From NCBI GenBank assembly GCA_026004735.1, contig BPJS01000001.1:4048859-4112858 (forward strand): a stretch of DNA of 64,000 nt, written 5' to 3'. The stretch comes from Isosphaeraceae bacterium (GTDB taxonomy: Bacteria; Planctomycetota; Planctomycetia; Isosphaerales; Isosphaeraceae). The position numbers and the translations under genes are program-made. Of the stretch, positions 37,113 to 46,322 are shown piece by piece (the first letter of the stretch is position 1; each line of letters opens with the position of its first letter). The notes beneath the pieces were generated by a model. It searched no databases. It had not been told where the DNA came from and worked only from the letters and a program-made list of their open reading frames with translations.

Positions 37113-38330
37113 GTGGGTGGTGTTGCTGGCCCCGCTGGCGTTTCGGGCGCGGCGGCGGGATTGCGGCCGAGCCTGCCCGATGGCCGGTTGTTGGACTACG
37201 ACGCCCATTACCGGACGCACGACGTCAGTGCGGCCCAGCTTTGGGTAGATGTCCGGTTTCTCCGGGAATTGAATCGTTTTCCGGAAGTGGAGCAGGCGTT
37301 GATCGCGTTTTTGAAGCACCATCCGAAGAAGGCCGAGCCGTGGATGTATTTGTTGTTGGCGATCGCTTATGAGATCGACGGGCGTGATCCGGCCGAGGCC
37401 CGCAAGGCAATTGCTTGGGCGGGCTATCTGGCGCGTCAGCAGGGAGATCCGTACACGTTGATCCAGGTGGCCGATGTGATGCTGCTGCGTGGGCTTGACG
37501 AGGTGGTTGTTCCGCGGGCGGGGGTCGAGCCGATCCGGGCCGGAGCGCTGCTGGACGCGGCCTACGACAAGGCGCCGCATCGGGCCGAGCCGCTATGGAT
37601 GTCGGTGTTGCTGGCCGAGCGGAGCCGCGACCCGGAGCGGATGGGCGAGACGGCCGAGCGATTGCTGGCCCTGGGTTGGCCGGGGACCGACGCACAGTGG
37701 CGGCAAGAGTTGCGCCGGCGGGTGGAGGCGATGGCCCGGGAGCTGGAGAGCGAAGGCCGCGGGCAGGAGGCCAATCGGTTGCTGGAGCGGCTGGAAGCGG
37801 CCTGGACGCGTGATCTGGTCGTTCGGCTGACGTGGAAGGGGGATGCCGGCCTTGATTTGAGGGTGACCGAGCCGCTCGGGGCGGTGGCCACAGTGACCGA
37901 ACCGCGTACGGTCTTTGGTGGAGCGGTGGTGATGAGTGGGCGAGGGAAGCGGGCTGAAAGTCTGTATGTGTGTCCGCGGGCGTTTTCCGGTACCTATCAG
38001 GTGGAAGTTGATGTGTTGTACAACGCGGAAGAGGACCCGGCGCGGGAGGTCGTGCTCGAAGTGATCCAGCACGAAGGGACGGCGGAGGAGGCGCGGCAGT
38101 CGTATGCGATCGACTTGGACAAGCCGAAGCCTATCACCGTCGCTCTGGAGCGGGGGCGGCGGACCCGGGTGTTGCCGTTCACGGCGCCGACGCGGATTCG
38201 GGTGACCCCGGAATTGGCCGAAGAGACGCCGCGTGAAGCTGGAGCGGTCGGAACGCAACGGGCGGCGGAGTTGCTGCGCGCTCCAGATGCGTCGACTGGG
38301 GTTGGAGCGGGGACAGCGCCGCGGCGATAG
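37113..38330 (+). CDS. TPR-like protein, possibly the C-terminal half of a slippage fusion
   Basis: A 405-residue protein if read from GTG at 37113, where AGGA lies five bases upstream. The first half is helical with TPR-like units (LNRFPEVEQALIAFLKHHPKKAE, then EARKAIAWAGYLARQQGDP); the second half (about 235-370) is beta-rich (VRLTWKGDAGLDLRV, YQVEVDVLYNAEEDPAREV). It has no signal peptide of its own although its neighbours are exported, which fits production as an extension of the preceding STN/TPR protein. Function unknown. Confidence 0.7.
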   Translation: MGGVAGPAGVSGAAAGLRPSLPDGRLLDYDAHYRTHDVSAAQLWVDVRFLRELNRFPEVEQALIAFLKHHPKKAEPWMYLLLAIAYEIDGRDPAEARKAIAWAGYLARQQGDPYTLIQVADVMLLRGLDEVVVPRAGVEPIRAGALLDAAYDKAPHRAEPLWMSVLLAERSRDPERMGETAERLLALGWPGTDAQWRQELRRRVEAMARELESEGRGQEANRLLERLEAAWTRDLVVRLTWKGDAGLDLRVTEPLGAVATVTEPRTVFGGAVVMSGRGKRAESLYVCPRAFSGTYQVEVDVLYNAEEDPAREVVLEVIQHEGTAEEARQSYAIDLDKPKPITVALERGRRTRVLPFTAPTRIRVTPELAEETPREAGAVGTQRAAELLRAPDASTGVGAGTAPRR

Positions 38331-38339
38331 CGGGCGGGG

Positions 38340-39824
38340 ATGGGAATCTGGTTTGGGGGATCGGTCTGGTATAAGGGAATGATGAGCGTCGAGGCGGGAG
38401 GGAAGGAGTCCGAGCGGGTCGGGGCGCCACGCCTTGCTTGGCTGCGCCTGGTGCCGGCGATGGAGCCGGATGGGCTGGCCGAGGCCGTGGGCCAGTCGGG
38501 CGTTCGGCTGGAGGCGTACGAGGAGCCTTATGAGCTGCTGGACCGGTTGCAGGGGAGGCCTGCGCCGGAGGTGGTGGTGATCGACCGGCAGCGGTGTGAT
38601 GGGTCGTGTCGGGGGGTGGTTCTGGGGGTGCGGGCGCTGGCGGCGGAGGTGGTGATCGTGGTCCGGCTCGGCGAGCCGGATGAGGCGGGGGCGTGGTGGC
38701 TGATTGAGCAAGGGGTCGAGGAGGTCTTGAGCCTTGGGGAAGGTCCTGGGGCAATCAGGCGGCGGCTGGAGCGGTGGCTGGAGCGGGGGGGCGGTACGAG
38801 GCGTGGAGTCTGGGCGGGACTGGGAGCGGCGCACTGGGGGAATGGGTGGGCAGGGAGCTGGTCGGGTCTGACGGTGGCGGCCGGGGCGTCGCGGCGGCCG
38901 TTGTTGATTGTCGGCGAGCGGGGGTCGGGCAAGACGTGCCTGGCGCGGCGGCTTCACGAAGGGGGTGGAGCGGGAGGCCCGCTGATTGAGTTTCGGACCG
39001 AGGGGCTGCCCGAGTCAGCGCTCGAGGCGATGTTGTTCCGGCGGGAGGGTCGGTCGCGGGAGGCGGCTCCGGGTGCCCTGGAGCAAGCGCGGGGGGGGAC
39101 GCTGCTCATCGAGGAGGTGGCAGGCTTGCCGCGTGCCGTGCAGACCGGGTTGCTGGAGCGGCTGGGCGAAGGTGCGTTGGGATGTCGGTTGATGGCGACG
39201 ACATCGGTGGAGCTGGAGCCGCTGGTTCGAGCGCGCAAGCTCTCCGGTGAGCTTTACGGGCTACTAGCAGCGATGCGGATCGAGGTGCCGCCGCTGCGAG
39301 ATCGTCGGCATGAGATACCGGGCCTGGTGGCGGGGATTTTGGGTAGGCTGCGGACAGTGAGTGTGCCGCCGGTCGAGCGGGTCGCGCCGGAGGCGCTGCG
39401 GGCGTTGATGGCGTATGCGTGGCCGGGCAACGTGCGGGAGCTGGAGGAGGTGATTCGTCGGGCGGTGGGGCTGACGCGCGAGCCGGCGATTACGCTGGAG
39501 TCGTTACCGGAGTCGATCGCGTGTCTGGAAGGCGGGTCGAGGGGGCGGGATGTGGTGGAGTCGGGCACGATGAGCCGGGCGTTGAAGCCGCAGCTCGAGG
39601 CGTACCGGGTGCGGGCCGAGCGGAGTTATCTGGAGCGGCTGCTCACGGAACATCGGGGCCAGTTGGACGAGTGCGTGAAGCGGTCGGGGATGACCCGCCG
39701 GCGGTTGATTCAGTGTTTGCGGCGGCACGGCCTGGACGCGGCAGCCTATCGCGTGGGAGGGGCGATGGGAGGGGACCGGCAACTGGTGCTCAAGTTTTCC
39801 GAGCCGCTGGCAGCGGAGGGCTGA
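38340..39824 (+). CDS. AAA+ regulator of the NtrC type without the GAFTGA loop
   Basis: A 494-residue regulator. A degenerate receiver-like domain (about 30-150; VVVIDRQRCDG) precedes an AAA+ domain with Walker A GERGSGKT (about 191-198) and a Walker B-like GGTLLIEEVAGLP in which Asp became Glu. A WPGNVRELEEVI block follows, with a Fis-type helix-turn-helix at the C-terminus. The sigma54-contact loop is lost: MLFRREGRSREAA stands where ELFGHEKGAFTGA is expected. It may control sigma70 promoters or bind DNA without remodelling. The start is unsure; ATG codons at 38379 and 38382 follow AAGGGA. Confidence 0.8.
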   Translation: MGIWFGGSVWYKGMMSVEAGGKESERVGAPRLAWLRLVPAMEPDGLAEAVGQSGVRLEAYEEPYELLDRLQGRPAPEVVVIDRQRCDGSCRGVVLGVRALAAEVVIVVRLGEPDEAGAWWLIEQGVEEVLSLGEGPGAIRRRLERWLERGGGTRRGVWAGLGAAHWGNGWAGSWSGLTVAAGASRRPLLIVGERGSGKTCLARRLHEGGGAGGPLIEFRTEGLPESALEAMLFRREGRSREAAPGALEQARGGTLLIEEVAGLPRAVQTGLLERLGEGALGCRLMATTSVELEPLVRARKLSGELYGLLAAMRIEVPPLRDRRHEIPGLVAGILGRLRTVSVPPVERVAPEALRALMAYAWPGNVRELEEVIRRAVGLTREPAITLESLPESIACLEGGSRGRDVVESGTMSRALKPQLEAYRVRAERSYLERLLTEHRGQLDECVKRSGMTRRRLIQCLRRHGLDAAAYRVGGAMGGDRQLVLKFSEPLAAEG

Positions 39825-39844
39825 GCGCGGGCGGGCCGGAGGGT

Positions 39845-41128
39845 CTAGGTACGGATGTGGCCGTCGCCGTAGACAACCCATTTCGTGGTGGTCAGTTCGC
39901 GGAGGCCGCATGGGCCGCGGGCGTGGAACTTGTCGGTACTGATGCCGATCTCGGCGCCGAGGCCGAGTTCGCCGCCGTCGTTGAAGCGGGTGCTGGCGTT
40001 GACGAGGACGCAGGCGCTATCGACGGCCTCGACGAACCGGCGGGCGGCGGAGAGGCAGCGGGTAAGGATCGCGTCGGTGTGGCGGGAGCCGTGGCGATTG
40101 ATGTGGTCGATGGCCTGGTCGAGTGAGTCGACGATGGCCACGGCGAGGATCAGGTCAAGGTATTCGGTGTCCCAATCGGCGTCGGTGGCGGGGGTCATGT
40201 CGGGGACGATCTGGCGGGCGGCCGGATCGCCGCGGAGTTCGACGCCGGCAGCGCGGAGGGCCGCGGCCAAGGGCGGAAGGATCTGGGGGGCGATGGTTTG
40301 ATGGATCAGGAGGGTTTCGGCGGCGTTGCAGACGCCGGGGCGTTGGACTTTGGCGTTGAGGACGACGCGGCGGGCAACGTCGGGGTCAGCGCTGGCGTCG
40401 ATGTAGACGTGACAGTTGCCGGCGTAGTGTTTGAGGACGGGCATCGTGGCTTCGGCGACGACGCGGCGGATGAGGGCCTCGCCACCGCGGGGGATGACCA
40501 GGTCGATCCGGTCAGGTCGTTGGAGGAGTCGACCGACGGCGGCGCGGTCGGTGGTGGGGACGAGTTGAACGGCGTCGGGGGGAAGCTGGGCGTCTCTGAG
40601 CGTCGCGGAGATCAGGGACTGGAGGGCGGCGTTTGAGTGGAAGGCTTCCTTGCCGCCACGGAGGATGACGGCGTTGCCGCTTTTGAGGCAGAGGGCGGCG
40701 GCGTCGATCGTGACGTTGGGTCGGCTTTCGTAGAGAAAGAGGATGACGCCGATGGGGACGCGGATCTGCTGGACCTGGAGGCCGTTGGGGCGGCGGCTGG
40801 AGCGGACGACCTCGCCGATCGGGTCGTCGAGGGCAGCGACCTGCTCGACGGTTTGGGCCATGGATTCGATGCGTTTGGGGTTGAGGGTGAGGCGGTCGAT
40901 GGCGGCGGCGTTGAGGCCGAACTGAGGTGCGGCGGCCAGGTCGCGCGCGTTGGCCTCGATCAAGTCGGCAGCCTGGGCGCGGAGGGCGGCGGCGAGGCGT
41001 CGGAGCCAGTCGTTTCTGGCTCCGCCGGGGAGGGTGGCCAGAGTCCGCGCGGCGGCCTGAGCGCGGTCGGCCAGGTCGTTGCAGAGGGTTTCGAGCGCTG
41101 GGTTGAGTTCTGTGGCGGGGGTGGTCAT
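39845..41128 (-). CDS. proA: Gamma-glutamyl phosphate reductase
   Basis: Second step of proline synthesis: NADPH-dependent reduction of glutamyl-5-phosphate. The 427 residues carry PIGVILFLYESRPNVT, the catalytic Cys in VQRPGVCNAAETLLIH, and FHARGPCGLRELTTTKWVV at the end. The start ATG overlaps the folP stop (ATGA), so translation is coupled. proB is not in the window. Last gene of the long minus-strand run. Confidence 0.96.
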   Translation of the reverse strand: MTTPATELNPALETLCNDLADRAQAAARTLATLPGGARNDWLRRLAAALRAQAADLIEANARDLAAAPQFGLNAAAIDRLTLNPKRIESMAQTVEQVAALDDPIGEVVRSSRRPNGLQVQQIRVPIGVILFLYESRPNVTIDAAALCLKSGNAVILRGGKEAFHSNAALQSLISATLRDAQLPPDAVQLVPTTDRAAVGRLLQRPDRIDLVIPRGGEALIRRVVAEATMPVLKHYAGNCHVYIDASADPDVARRVVLNAKVQRPGVCNAAETLLIHQTIAPQILPPLAAALRAAGVELRGDPAARQIVPDMTPATDADWDTEYLDLILAVAIVDSLDQAIDHINRHGSRHTDAILTRCLSAARRFVEAVDSACVLVNASTRFNDGGELGLGAEIGISTDKFHARGPCGLRELTTTKWVVYGDGHIRT

Positions 41129-41967
41129 CGGAGCGGTTCCGTGGGCTGGAGGGCGTGCCATGTCTGAAGGGCGTCGCGGGTTGCGGCGACGTCGTGAACG
41201 CGAACGATCGAGGCGCCACGGGCCAGGGCAGCGAGGGCTGAGACGACGCTGGGCACGAGCCGATCGGGCAGATCGCGGCCGGTCAATTCACCCAGGAACC
41301 GTTTGCGCGAGGTGCCAACGAGGATGGCACAGCCGATGGGGGCCAGGGCGTCGAGCTGACGAATCAACGCGAGGTTGTGGGCCGTGGTCTTTCCGAAGCC
41401 GATGCCGGGGTCGATAGCGAGGTGGGTTCGCGGGATGCCGGCGGCGACCGCCTGTTCGACCTGGTGTTGGAGCCAGTCGCGGACCTCGGTGACGACGTCG
41501 TTGTAGTGCGGGTTGCGTTGCATGATCTCGGGGTCGCCCTGCATGTGCATGACGACGGCGCTGGCTTGGGTCTCGGCGACGAGGGTGCGGAGGGCGGGAT
41601 CGCGGAGTCCGCGGACGTCGTTGATGATCTGGGCGCCGGCGGCCAGCGCGTGCCGGGCCACCAGCGGATCCGAGGTATCGACCGAGATGGGAACTCCGAG
41701 GCGGACGCTGGCCTCGATGACCGGGAGGATGCGGCGGAGTTGCTCGGCGGCGGCCACGGGGAGGCTGCCGGGGCGAGTCGATTCACCACCAACATCCAGC
41801 AGGTCGGCGCCCTCGGCGACGAGGCGGTGGGCGCGGTCGATGGCTGCGGACGGGTCGAGGTAGCGGCCGCCGTCGGAGAAGCTGTCCGGAGTGACGTTGA
41901 GGATGCCCATGATCCGAGGCATCCCGTCACCGGCGAGAGCGCGACCGTTGACCATCCAGCGGGGCAT
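41125..41967 (-). CDS. folP: Dihydropteroate synthase
   Basis: Condenses pABA with dihydropterin pyrophosphate for folate. The 280-residue TIM barrel shows GILNVTPDSFSDGG, DVGGESTRPG, the DPGIGFGKT loop and the VRVHDV end. All family motifs are intact. It is the sulfonamide target in general; nothing here suggests a resistance variant. 41 bases after the LptE-like gene and coupled to proA. Confidence 0.97.
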   Translation of the reverse strand: MPRWMVNGRALAGDGMPRIMGILNVTPDSFSDGGRYLDPSAAIDRAHRLVAEGADLLDVGGESTRPGSLPVAAAEQLRRILPVIEASVRLGVPISVDTSDPLVARHALAAGAQIINDVRGLRDPALRTLVAETQASAVVMHMQGDPEIMQRNPHYNDVVTEVRDWLQHQVEQAVAAGIPRTHLAIDPGIGFGKTTAHNLALIRQLDALAPIGCAILVGTSRKRFLGELTGRDLPDRLVPSVVSALAALARGASIVRVHDVAATRDALQTWHALQPTEPLR

Positions 41968-42008
41968 CGAACAGTGGGGTTGGAAGCCGATGGGTCGATG
42001 GATTGAGT

Positions 42009-42620
42009 TTAGCGACGGATACGGCTGGAGGTCGAATCGGCAGGGTCGGCCGCGGCGGCGATCGAGTCGGGTTCGTCGCTGAGATACTCTTCGCCCCAGG
42101 GTTCTTCCATCATGTTGACGATGTCGCGGACGATCTCCTTCATGGCCTTTTCGAAGCCGGCCTGAGCCGGCTCGCCGATTTCGGGGTAGAAGGGGGCGGA
42201 CTCGGTAACGACGGCGGCGGGGATCGACTTGCTGCGGCTGGAGCCGGAGCGGTTGTCGGTGAAGGTGACGTTGACGGTCAGGGTGCCAAGGATGTGGCGG
42301 GGCAGGTTGTTGGGGTTTTCGACCATGACGTTTTTGTCGTCGAAGATGACGGTTCCTTCGAGGCGGGCATCGGCGCCTTCGGGGTTGGCGACGACGCGGT
42401 AGGGGGTTCGGGTGACGATCTCGGCGCGGAGCAGTTCGGTCAGTTGGATGTTGAGGTCGCGTCGGAAGCGGAACGACTGGAAGACGGGCAGGTAGACGGT
42501 GCGGATGGCGGGGTTGTAGGGGGGGCGGATCGAGTAGCCACAGCCAACGACCAGAAGCAGAGGAGCGAGCGTCAGGATCATGGCGACCGCGACGCGAACG
42601 AGGGGCAGACGGATGAACAT
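42009..42620 (-). CDS. lptE: LptE-like LPS-assembly lipoprotein
   Basis: A 203-residue outer-membrane lipoprotein: signal peptide with lipobox LLVVGC (Cys about 28), then a domain of the LptE fold (GYSIRPPYNPAIRTVYLPVFQ start, followed by EIVTRTPYRVV). LptE partners LptD in lipopolysaccharide insertion. GGAGG seven bases before the ATG fixes the start. It directly follows the BamD-like gene. Sequence similarity to enterobacterial LptE is weak by eye; the assignment rests on the N-terminal pattern and neighbour. Confidence 0.75.
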   Translation of the reverse strand: MFIRLPLVRVAVAMILTLAPLLLVVGCGYSIRPPYNPAIRTVYLPVFQSFRFRRDLNIQLTELLRAEIVTRTPYRVVANPEGADARLEGTVIFDDKNVMVENPNNLPRHILGTLTVNVTFTDNRSGSSRSKSIPAAVVTESAPFYPEIGEPAQAGFEKAMKEIVRDIVNMMEEPWGEEYLSDEPDSIAAAADPADSTSSRIRR

Positions 42621-42660
42621 GGCCGAACCTCCGGCCGAGGGTATGGGCGGGTCAGGAGAG

Positions 42661-44025
42661 TCAGCGGCCGCCAGCGCCAACGGGCAGGCCGCCCAGACCA
42701 GCTCCCAGCCCGGGCAGGGGTGCGGCGCCGCTCAAGGGGTCGGCCGCGCCGGGCGGGGTCATGATTTTGCTGGGTTCGACGGTCTTGCGGGGCTTGCGGG
42801 CGATTTCCTCAAGGCGCTGGGACGATCGAGAGGCCCAGGGGGAACGGGGCCAGCGGGTCCGAACCTCGCCGTAACAGAGTTCGGCGGCGCCGGGGTAGCC
42901 GGTCTGGCGATAGAATTCGCCGCGGCGGAAGAGGATTTCGGCTTGCTGGTCCTCAATCAGGTCGAGGGCGTGGCTGAGGGCGTCGGTGGTGGAGGCGGTG
43001 CGCTCCGGGAAGAGGGTCATCGCCTGATGAATCTGGTCCCTGGCGGCGTCGAGGCCGGAGACGTCATAGCTGGGGCCCATGTAGGCTTTGAGTTTGGCGT
43101 CAATCGTGCGGAGGTAGGCGGTCTGGAGCAGCGGGCTTTTTGGGTACTCCTGGATCAGTTCGTCGTATTTGGCGGCGGCGTCCTCGAATTCGCCGGCCGC
43201 GTAGTGGTGGTCGGCGATCCGGAGGGCGGCATCGTCGGCCAGTTCGCCGTCGACGTCGTGGTGGCGGACGTGCTCGAGGACTTGCAGGGCGTTGCCGGCG
43301 ACGTCGACCAGGGGGAGGCGGCCGTTGAAGCGGTCGCCGAACCGCTCGCGTTTCTCGGGCGGAGCGTGGGGGTCGATGGCCTCGAGCCAGGCGACGGCGA
43401 TCTCGTATTCGCGGCGGGCAACCTGCTCGGCGTAGCGATTGGCCGGATAGGTCGTCATCAGCTTGACGTAGGTGTCGTTGGCGGCGACAAGCTTGCCCTG
43501 AGCGAATTGGGATTCGGCTAAGAGAAAGAGGGCCTTCTGACCCCAAGCGGCGCGGCGAGCGCGGCGGCCAGAGGGGGTAACGAGGGTCGCATCGTCGGCC
43601 TTGGCCTCGTCCTGAAAGAACTTGCCGAGGACGCCTTGCTCACTTTTGCGATCGAGGCGGACGAGGATCTTTTCGGCGTCGCCGTGGCGGCCGGCCTGCA
43701 TCAGTTGCTCGGCGGTGCGGAACTCGGCTTCGACGGCGGGATCGGTGGGCGTGGATGACGAGGCGGTCCGGGCAAGCTGGTCGTCGAACTTGATGCCGCG
43801 CTGGGGGATGCCGGCTGGGTCGAGCAATTGGGCGAGCGGGCCGCGGGTGTCGCCGGCCTCCTCGGCGGTCGGAGGAGGAGCGAGGGCGTGGTCGCGGACG
43901 GTCCGCCAGCGGGCGAGCACGCCGGTGCTCCCCTGGCAACCGGCAAAGATGAGCAACAGCAGGCACAGTCCGACCACGCAAGTGCGGCGCGGGCGGGGAA
44001 AAGAGGTGCGGGGGTCGGCATCCAT
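42661..44025 (-). CDS. BamD-like TPR lipoprotein
   Basis: A 454-residue lipoprotein: signal peptide (VVGLCLLLLIFAGC, lipobox FAGC) and TPR-type repeats such as YVKLMTTYPANRYAEQVARRE and DELIQEYPKSPLLQTAYLR, the pattern of BamD/YfiO. The C-terminus is Pro/Gly-rich. BamD works with BamA in outer-membrane protein insertion. It is longer than typical BamD (about 245), with extra N-terminal sequence. AAGGG sits seven bases before the ATG. Gene order BamD-LptE suggests an outer-membrane assembly pair. Confidence 0.78.
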   Translation of the reverse strand: MDADPRTSFPRPRRTCVVGLCLLLLIFAGCQGSTGVLARWRTVRDHALAPPPTAEEAGDTRGPLAQLLDPAGIPQRGIKFDDQLARTASSSTPTDPAVEAEFRTAEQLMQAGRHGDAEKILVRLDRKSEQGVLGKFFQDEAKADDATLVTPSGRRARRAAWGQKALFLLAESQFAQGKLVAANDTYVKLMTTYPANRYAEQVARREYEIAVAWLEAIDPHAPPEKRERFGDRFNGRLPLVDVAGNALQVLEHVRHHDVDGELADDAALRIADHHYAAGEFEDAAAKYDELIQEYPKSPLLQTAYLRTIDAKLKAYMGPSYDVSGLDAARDQIHQAMTLFPERTASTTDALSHALDLIEDQQAEILFRRGEFYRQTGYPGAAELCYGEVRTRWPRSPWASRSSQRLEEIARKPRKTVEPSKIMTPPGAADPLSGAAPLPGLGAGLGGLPVGAGGR

Positions 44026-44177
44026 GCTCAAACCCTTGGCGACAGAACGCGGACGCCCGTGCGCAAGCATCCGGCGACCGACGGAAGCTAGCCGTGGCGG
44101 ACTCTGTCTGAACCGGCCAGCGCGCTATTCCTACCAAGAAACCACCGATCGTACAGCACCAAAAAATGGGCTAAGAA

Positions 44178-44963
44178 TTATGGTTTTTCCAGCTTGCCCA
44201 GATTCTCTGAGTGCAGGGTGTGTTCGATGGAGTCGAGGAGGCGGGGGCGGCGGCCGAGGTTGTGGCAGATCAGGGCGCTGAGGGTTTGGCGGACGGAGGT
44301 CCAGGTGGAGGGGGGTGGGTTGAGGCGGCGCCAGAGGTCGCCGGGTTCGGCCAGGGCGCGGAGGGTGGAGAGGGTGTGGGGGGAGAGGGAGAGAGTGTAC
44401 GGATGGTGGGGGCGGCAGGTGGGGCAGAGTCGACCGCCGGCGGCAGGGTTGAAGTCGATGGGGGTTGAGATTGTCTCGACCGGGGCACCGCAGCCGGCAC
44501 AGTGATCCCAGGAGGGCAGTTGGCCGAATTCGCGGAGGCAGGCCAGTTCAAAGCGCATGAGGCGGCGGGGCCGGAGGGATGGATCGCCGAGGTGGCGGAG
44601 GGTGATGACGGCGGCGTCGTGAAGTCGGGGGTGGGGGGCGAGGTGCTCGGAGAAACCGTCGAGCAGTTCGACGATGTAATAGGCGGCGTGGAGAGTGGCC
44701 AGGTCGCGGCGGAGGGCGTCGAAGCGTTCAACCAGGTCGGCCTCGGTGAGCAGGTCGAGGGCTTCGGTTCCCTTATGGAGCAGGACGACGTCGCAGAGGC
44801 TCAGGGTGTCGAGCGAGGATCGGAACGGGGAGCGGAGACGGCGAGCGCCTTTGGCCAGGGCGGAGATTTTGCCAAGCTCGCGGCTGTAGAAGGTCAGGAC
44901 GCGGCTGGTTTCGAAGACGTCGACCGACCGAAGCACAAGCGCGCGGGTGCGAACCAGGGGCAT
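44178..44963 (-). CDS. recO: DNA repair protein RecO
   Basis: A 261-residue RecO: OB fold N-terminus (ALVLRSVDVFETSRVLTFYS), YYIVELLDGF helix, and a zinc site with paired cysteines (CAGC at about 156-159 and CPTC). RecO helps load RecA at gaps with RecR. It lies 63 bases after corC, a neighbour pairing seen in other bacteria. Confidence 0.93.
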   Translation of the reverse strand: MPLVRTRALVLRSVDVFETSRVLTFYSRELGKISALAKGARRLRSPFRSSLDTLSLCDVVLLHKGTEALDLLTEADLVERFDALRRDLATLHAAYYIVELLDGFSEHLAPHPRLHDAAVITLRHLGDPSLRPRRLMRFELACLREFGQLPSWDHCAGCGAPVETISTPIDFNPAAGGRLCPTCRPHHPYTLSLSPHTLSTLRALAEPGDLWRRLNPPPSTWTSVRQTLSALICHNLGRRPRLLDSIEHTLHSENLGKLEKP

Positions 44964-45026
44964 GGGGCAGTGGTGATGGGCGCAGGGTCGAGGTCTCTCG
45001 GGGGAATCGCGGCGGCGGGGCGTGGC

Positions 45027-46322
45027 TCAGCCGGCCAGGGGAGCTTCGACCGGGGGGCGGATTTCGACGCGGAGGCGGCGGACGGCGTGGTTTTCAACGC
45101 GCAGGACGGTGAACCGGACGTCGCCGACCTGGAACGAGGCGCCTTCCTCGGGGATACGGCCAAGGGTGTCGAAGGCAAGGCCGCCGAGGGTGTGGTAGTC
45201 GCCTTCGCTGGGTAGGGGCAGATGAAGCCCGAGCCGATCGTTGAGTTCCTCGAGGGTCAGGCCGGCGTCGACGTCGTAGCGGCCCCCGCCCAACTCGCGG
45301 ATGCCCTCGTCGGGGGCGGGGTCGTGCTCGTCGTGGATCGGGCCGACGATCTGTTCGAGCAGGTCCTCGAGGGTGATCAGGCCAGAGAGCGAGCCGTACT
45401 CGTCGACGATCAGGGCGATCTGGACGCGGCGGCTGCGGAGTTCGTCAAGCAGGGCGGAGGCGGATTTGGTTTCGGGGACGAGGAGGGCTTCGCGGGCGAG
45501 GCGTCGAGGCGAGAGGCAGAGGCTGGGGTCGGCCAGGGCGGGCAGAAGATCCTTGGCGTAGAGGATGCCGACTAGGTCGTCACGATTTTCGCCGTAGAGG
45601 GGGATTCGGCTCAGGCCAGTGCGGACGAAGGTCAGGGCAGCTTCGTTGAGGCTGACCGAGGCGGGCAAGGCCACGACGTCGAGCCGAGGGGTCATCAACT
45701 CCACGACGGTTCGTTGTTCGAAGGCGATGACACGTTCGAGCCGCTGACGGGTGGAGGCGGAGAGTTCGGGGTCGTGGTGTTCTTCGGGTTCTTCGCCGGA
45801 ACGGATGGGGATTTCCAGCTCGACGCTGGCGGGCCGGACCAGTGGCGGTCGGCCGGCAGGCCGCCACTGCGAGAGCCAGGACTCCAGAAGGCGAATCAGC
45901 CCGACCAGCGGTTCGAGAGGCCAGTGGAGGGCTTCGGCCAGAGGCCAGAACTGATCGAGCAGCCATTCGGCCCGGGCCCGGCCCAGGAAGCCGGCGGCCA
46001 GGTGGACGATCGCGGCGAGACCCAGCAGGAGGGCCAGGACGCCGGTCGGAAGTTCGAGGCCCACGGTTGGTCTGAGGCTGAGGCCACAGGCGACGATCCC
46101 GACCGTGGTCAGGACGACCGTCAGTTCGATCGTCCGTTCGACACGCTCAGCCTGGGCGGAGATGCGGTGTGCGCGATCGGGTCGGCCGCGGTTGGCGCAG
46201 ATCTCCTTGAGAACCGAGAGCGAATAGACCCGAAGCGCCGCACCCACCGCGGTGGCCGCCAGATGAACGACGGCCAGGACCACCAGCGCCAACAGAACGA
46301 CGACCTGAAGCGTCCCGTTCAT
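45027..46322 (-). CDS. CNNM/CBS-pair transporter-associated protein (CorC/HlyC family)
   Basis: A 431-residue membrane protein: DUF21/CNNM helices in the first 150 residues, a CBS pair (VELMTPRLDVVALPASV; LIVDEYGSLSGLITLEDLLEQIVG) and a C-terminal CorC_HlyC domain (YDVDAGLTLEELNDRLG; GDVRFTVLRVENHAVRRL). It is thought to handle Mg/Co or to act in RNA-related neighbourhoods near ybeY. The start ATG overlaps the ybeY stop (ATGA). Confidence 0.92.
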   Translation of the reverse strand: MNGTLQVVVLLALVVLAVVHLAATAVGAALRVYSLSVLKEICANRGRPDRAHRISAQAERVERTIELTVVLTTVGIVACGLSLRPTVGLELPTGVLALLLGLAAIVHLAAGFLGRARAEWLLDQFWPLAEALHWPLEPLVGLIRLLESWLSQWRPAGRPPLVRPASVELEIPIRSGEEPEEHHDPELSASTRQRLERVIAFEQRTVVELMTPRLDVVALPASVSLNEAALTFVRTGLSRIPLYGENRDDLVGILYAKDLLPALADPSLCLSPRRLAREALLVPETKSASALLDELRSRRVQIALIVDEYGSLSGLITLEDLLEQIVGPIHDEHDPAPDEGIRELGGGRYDVDAGLTLEELNDRLGLHLPLPSEGDYHTLGGLAFDTLGRIPEEGASFQVGDVRFTVLRVENHAVRRLRVEIRPPVEAPLAG

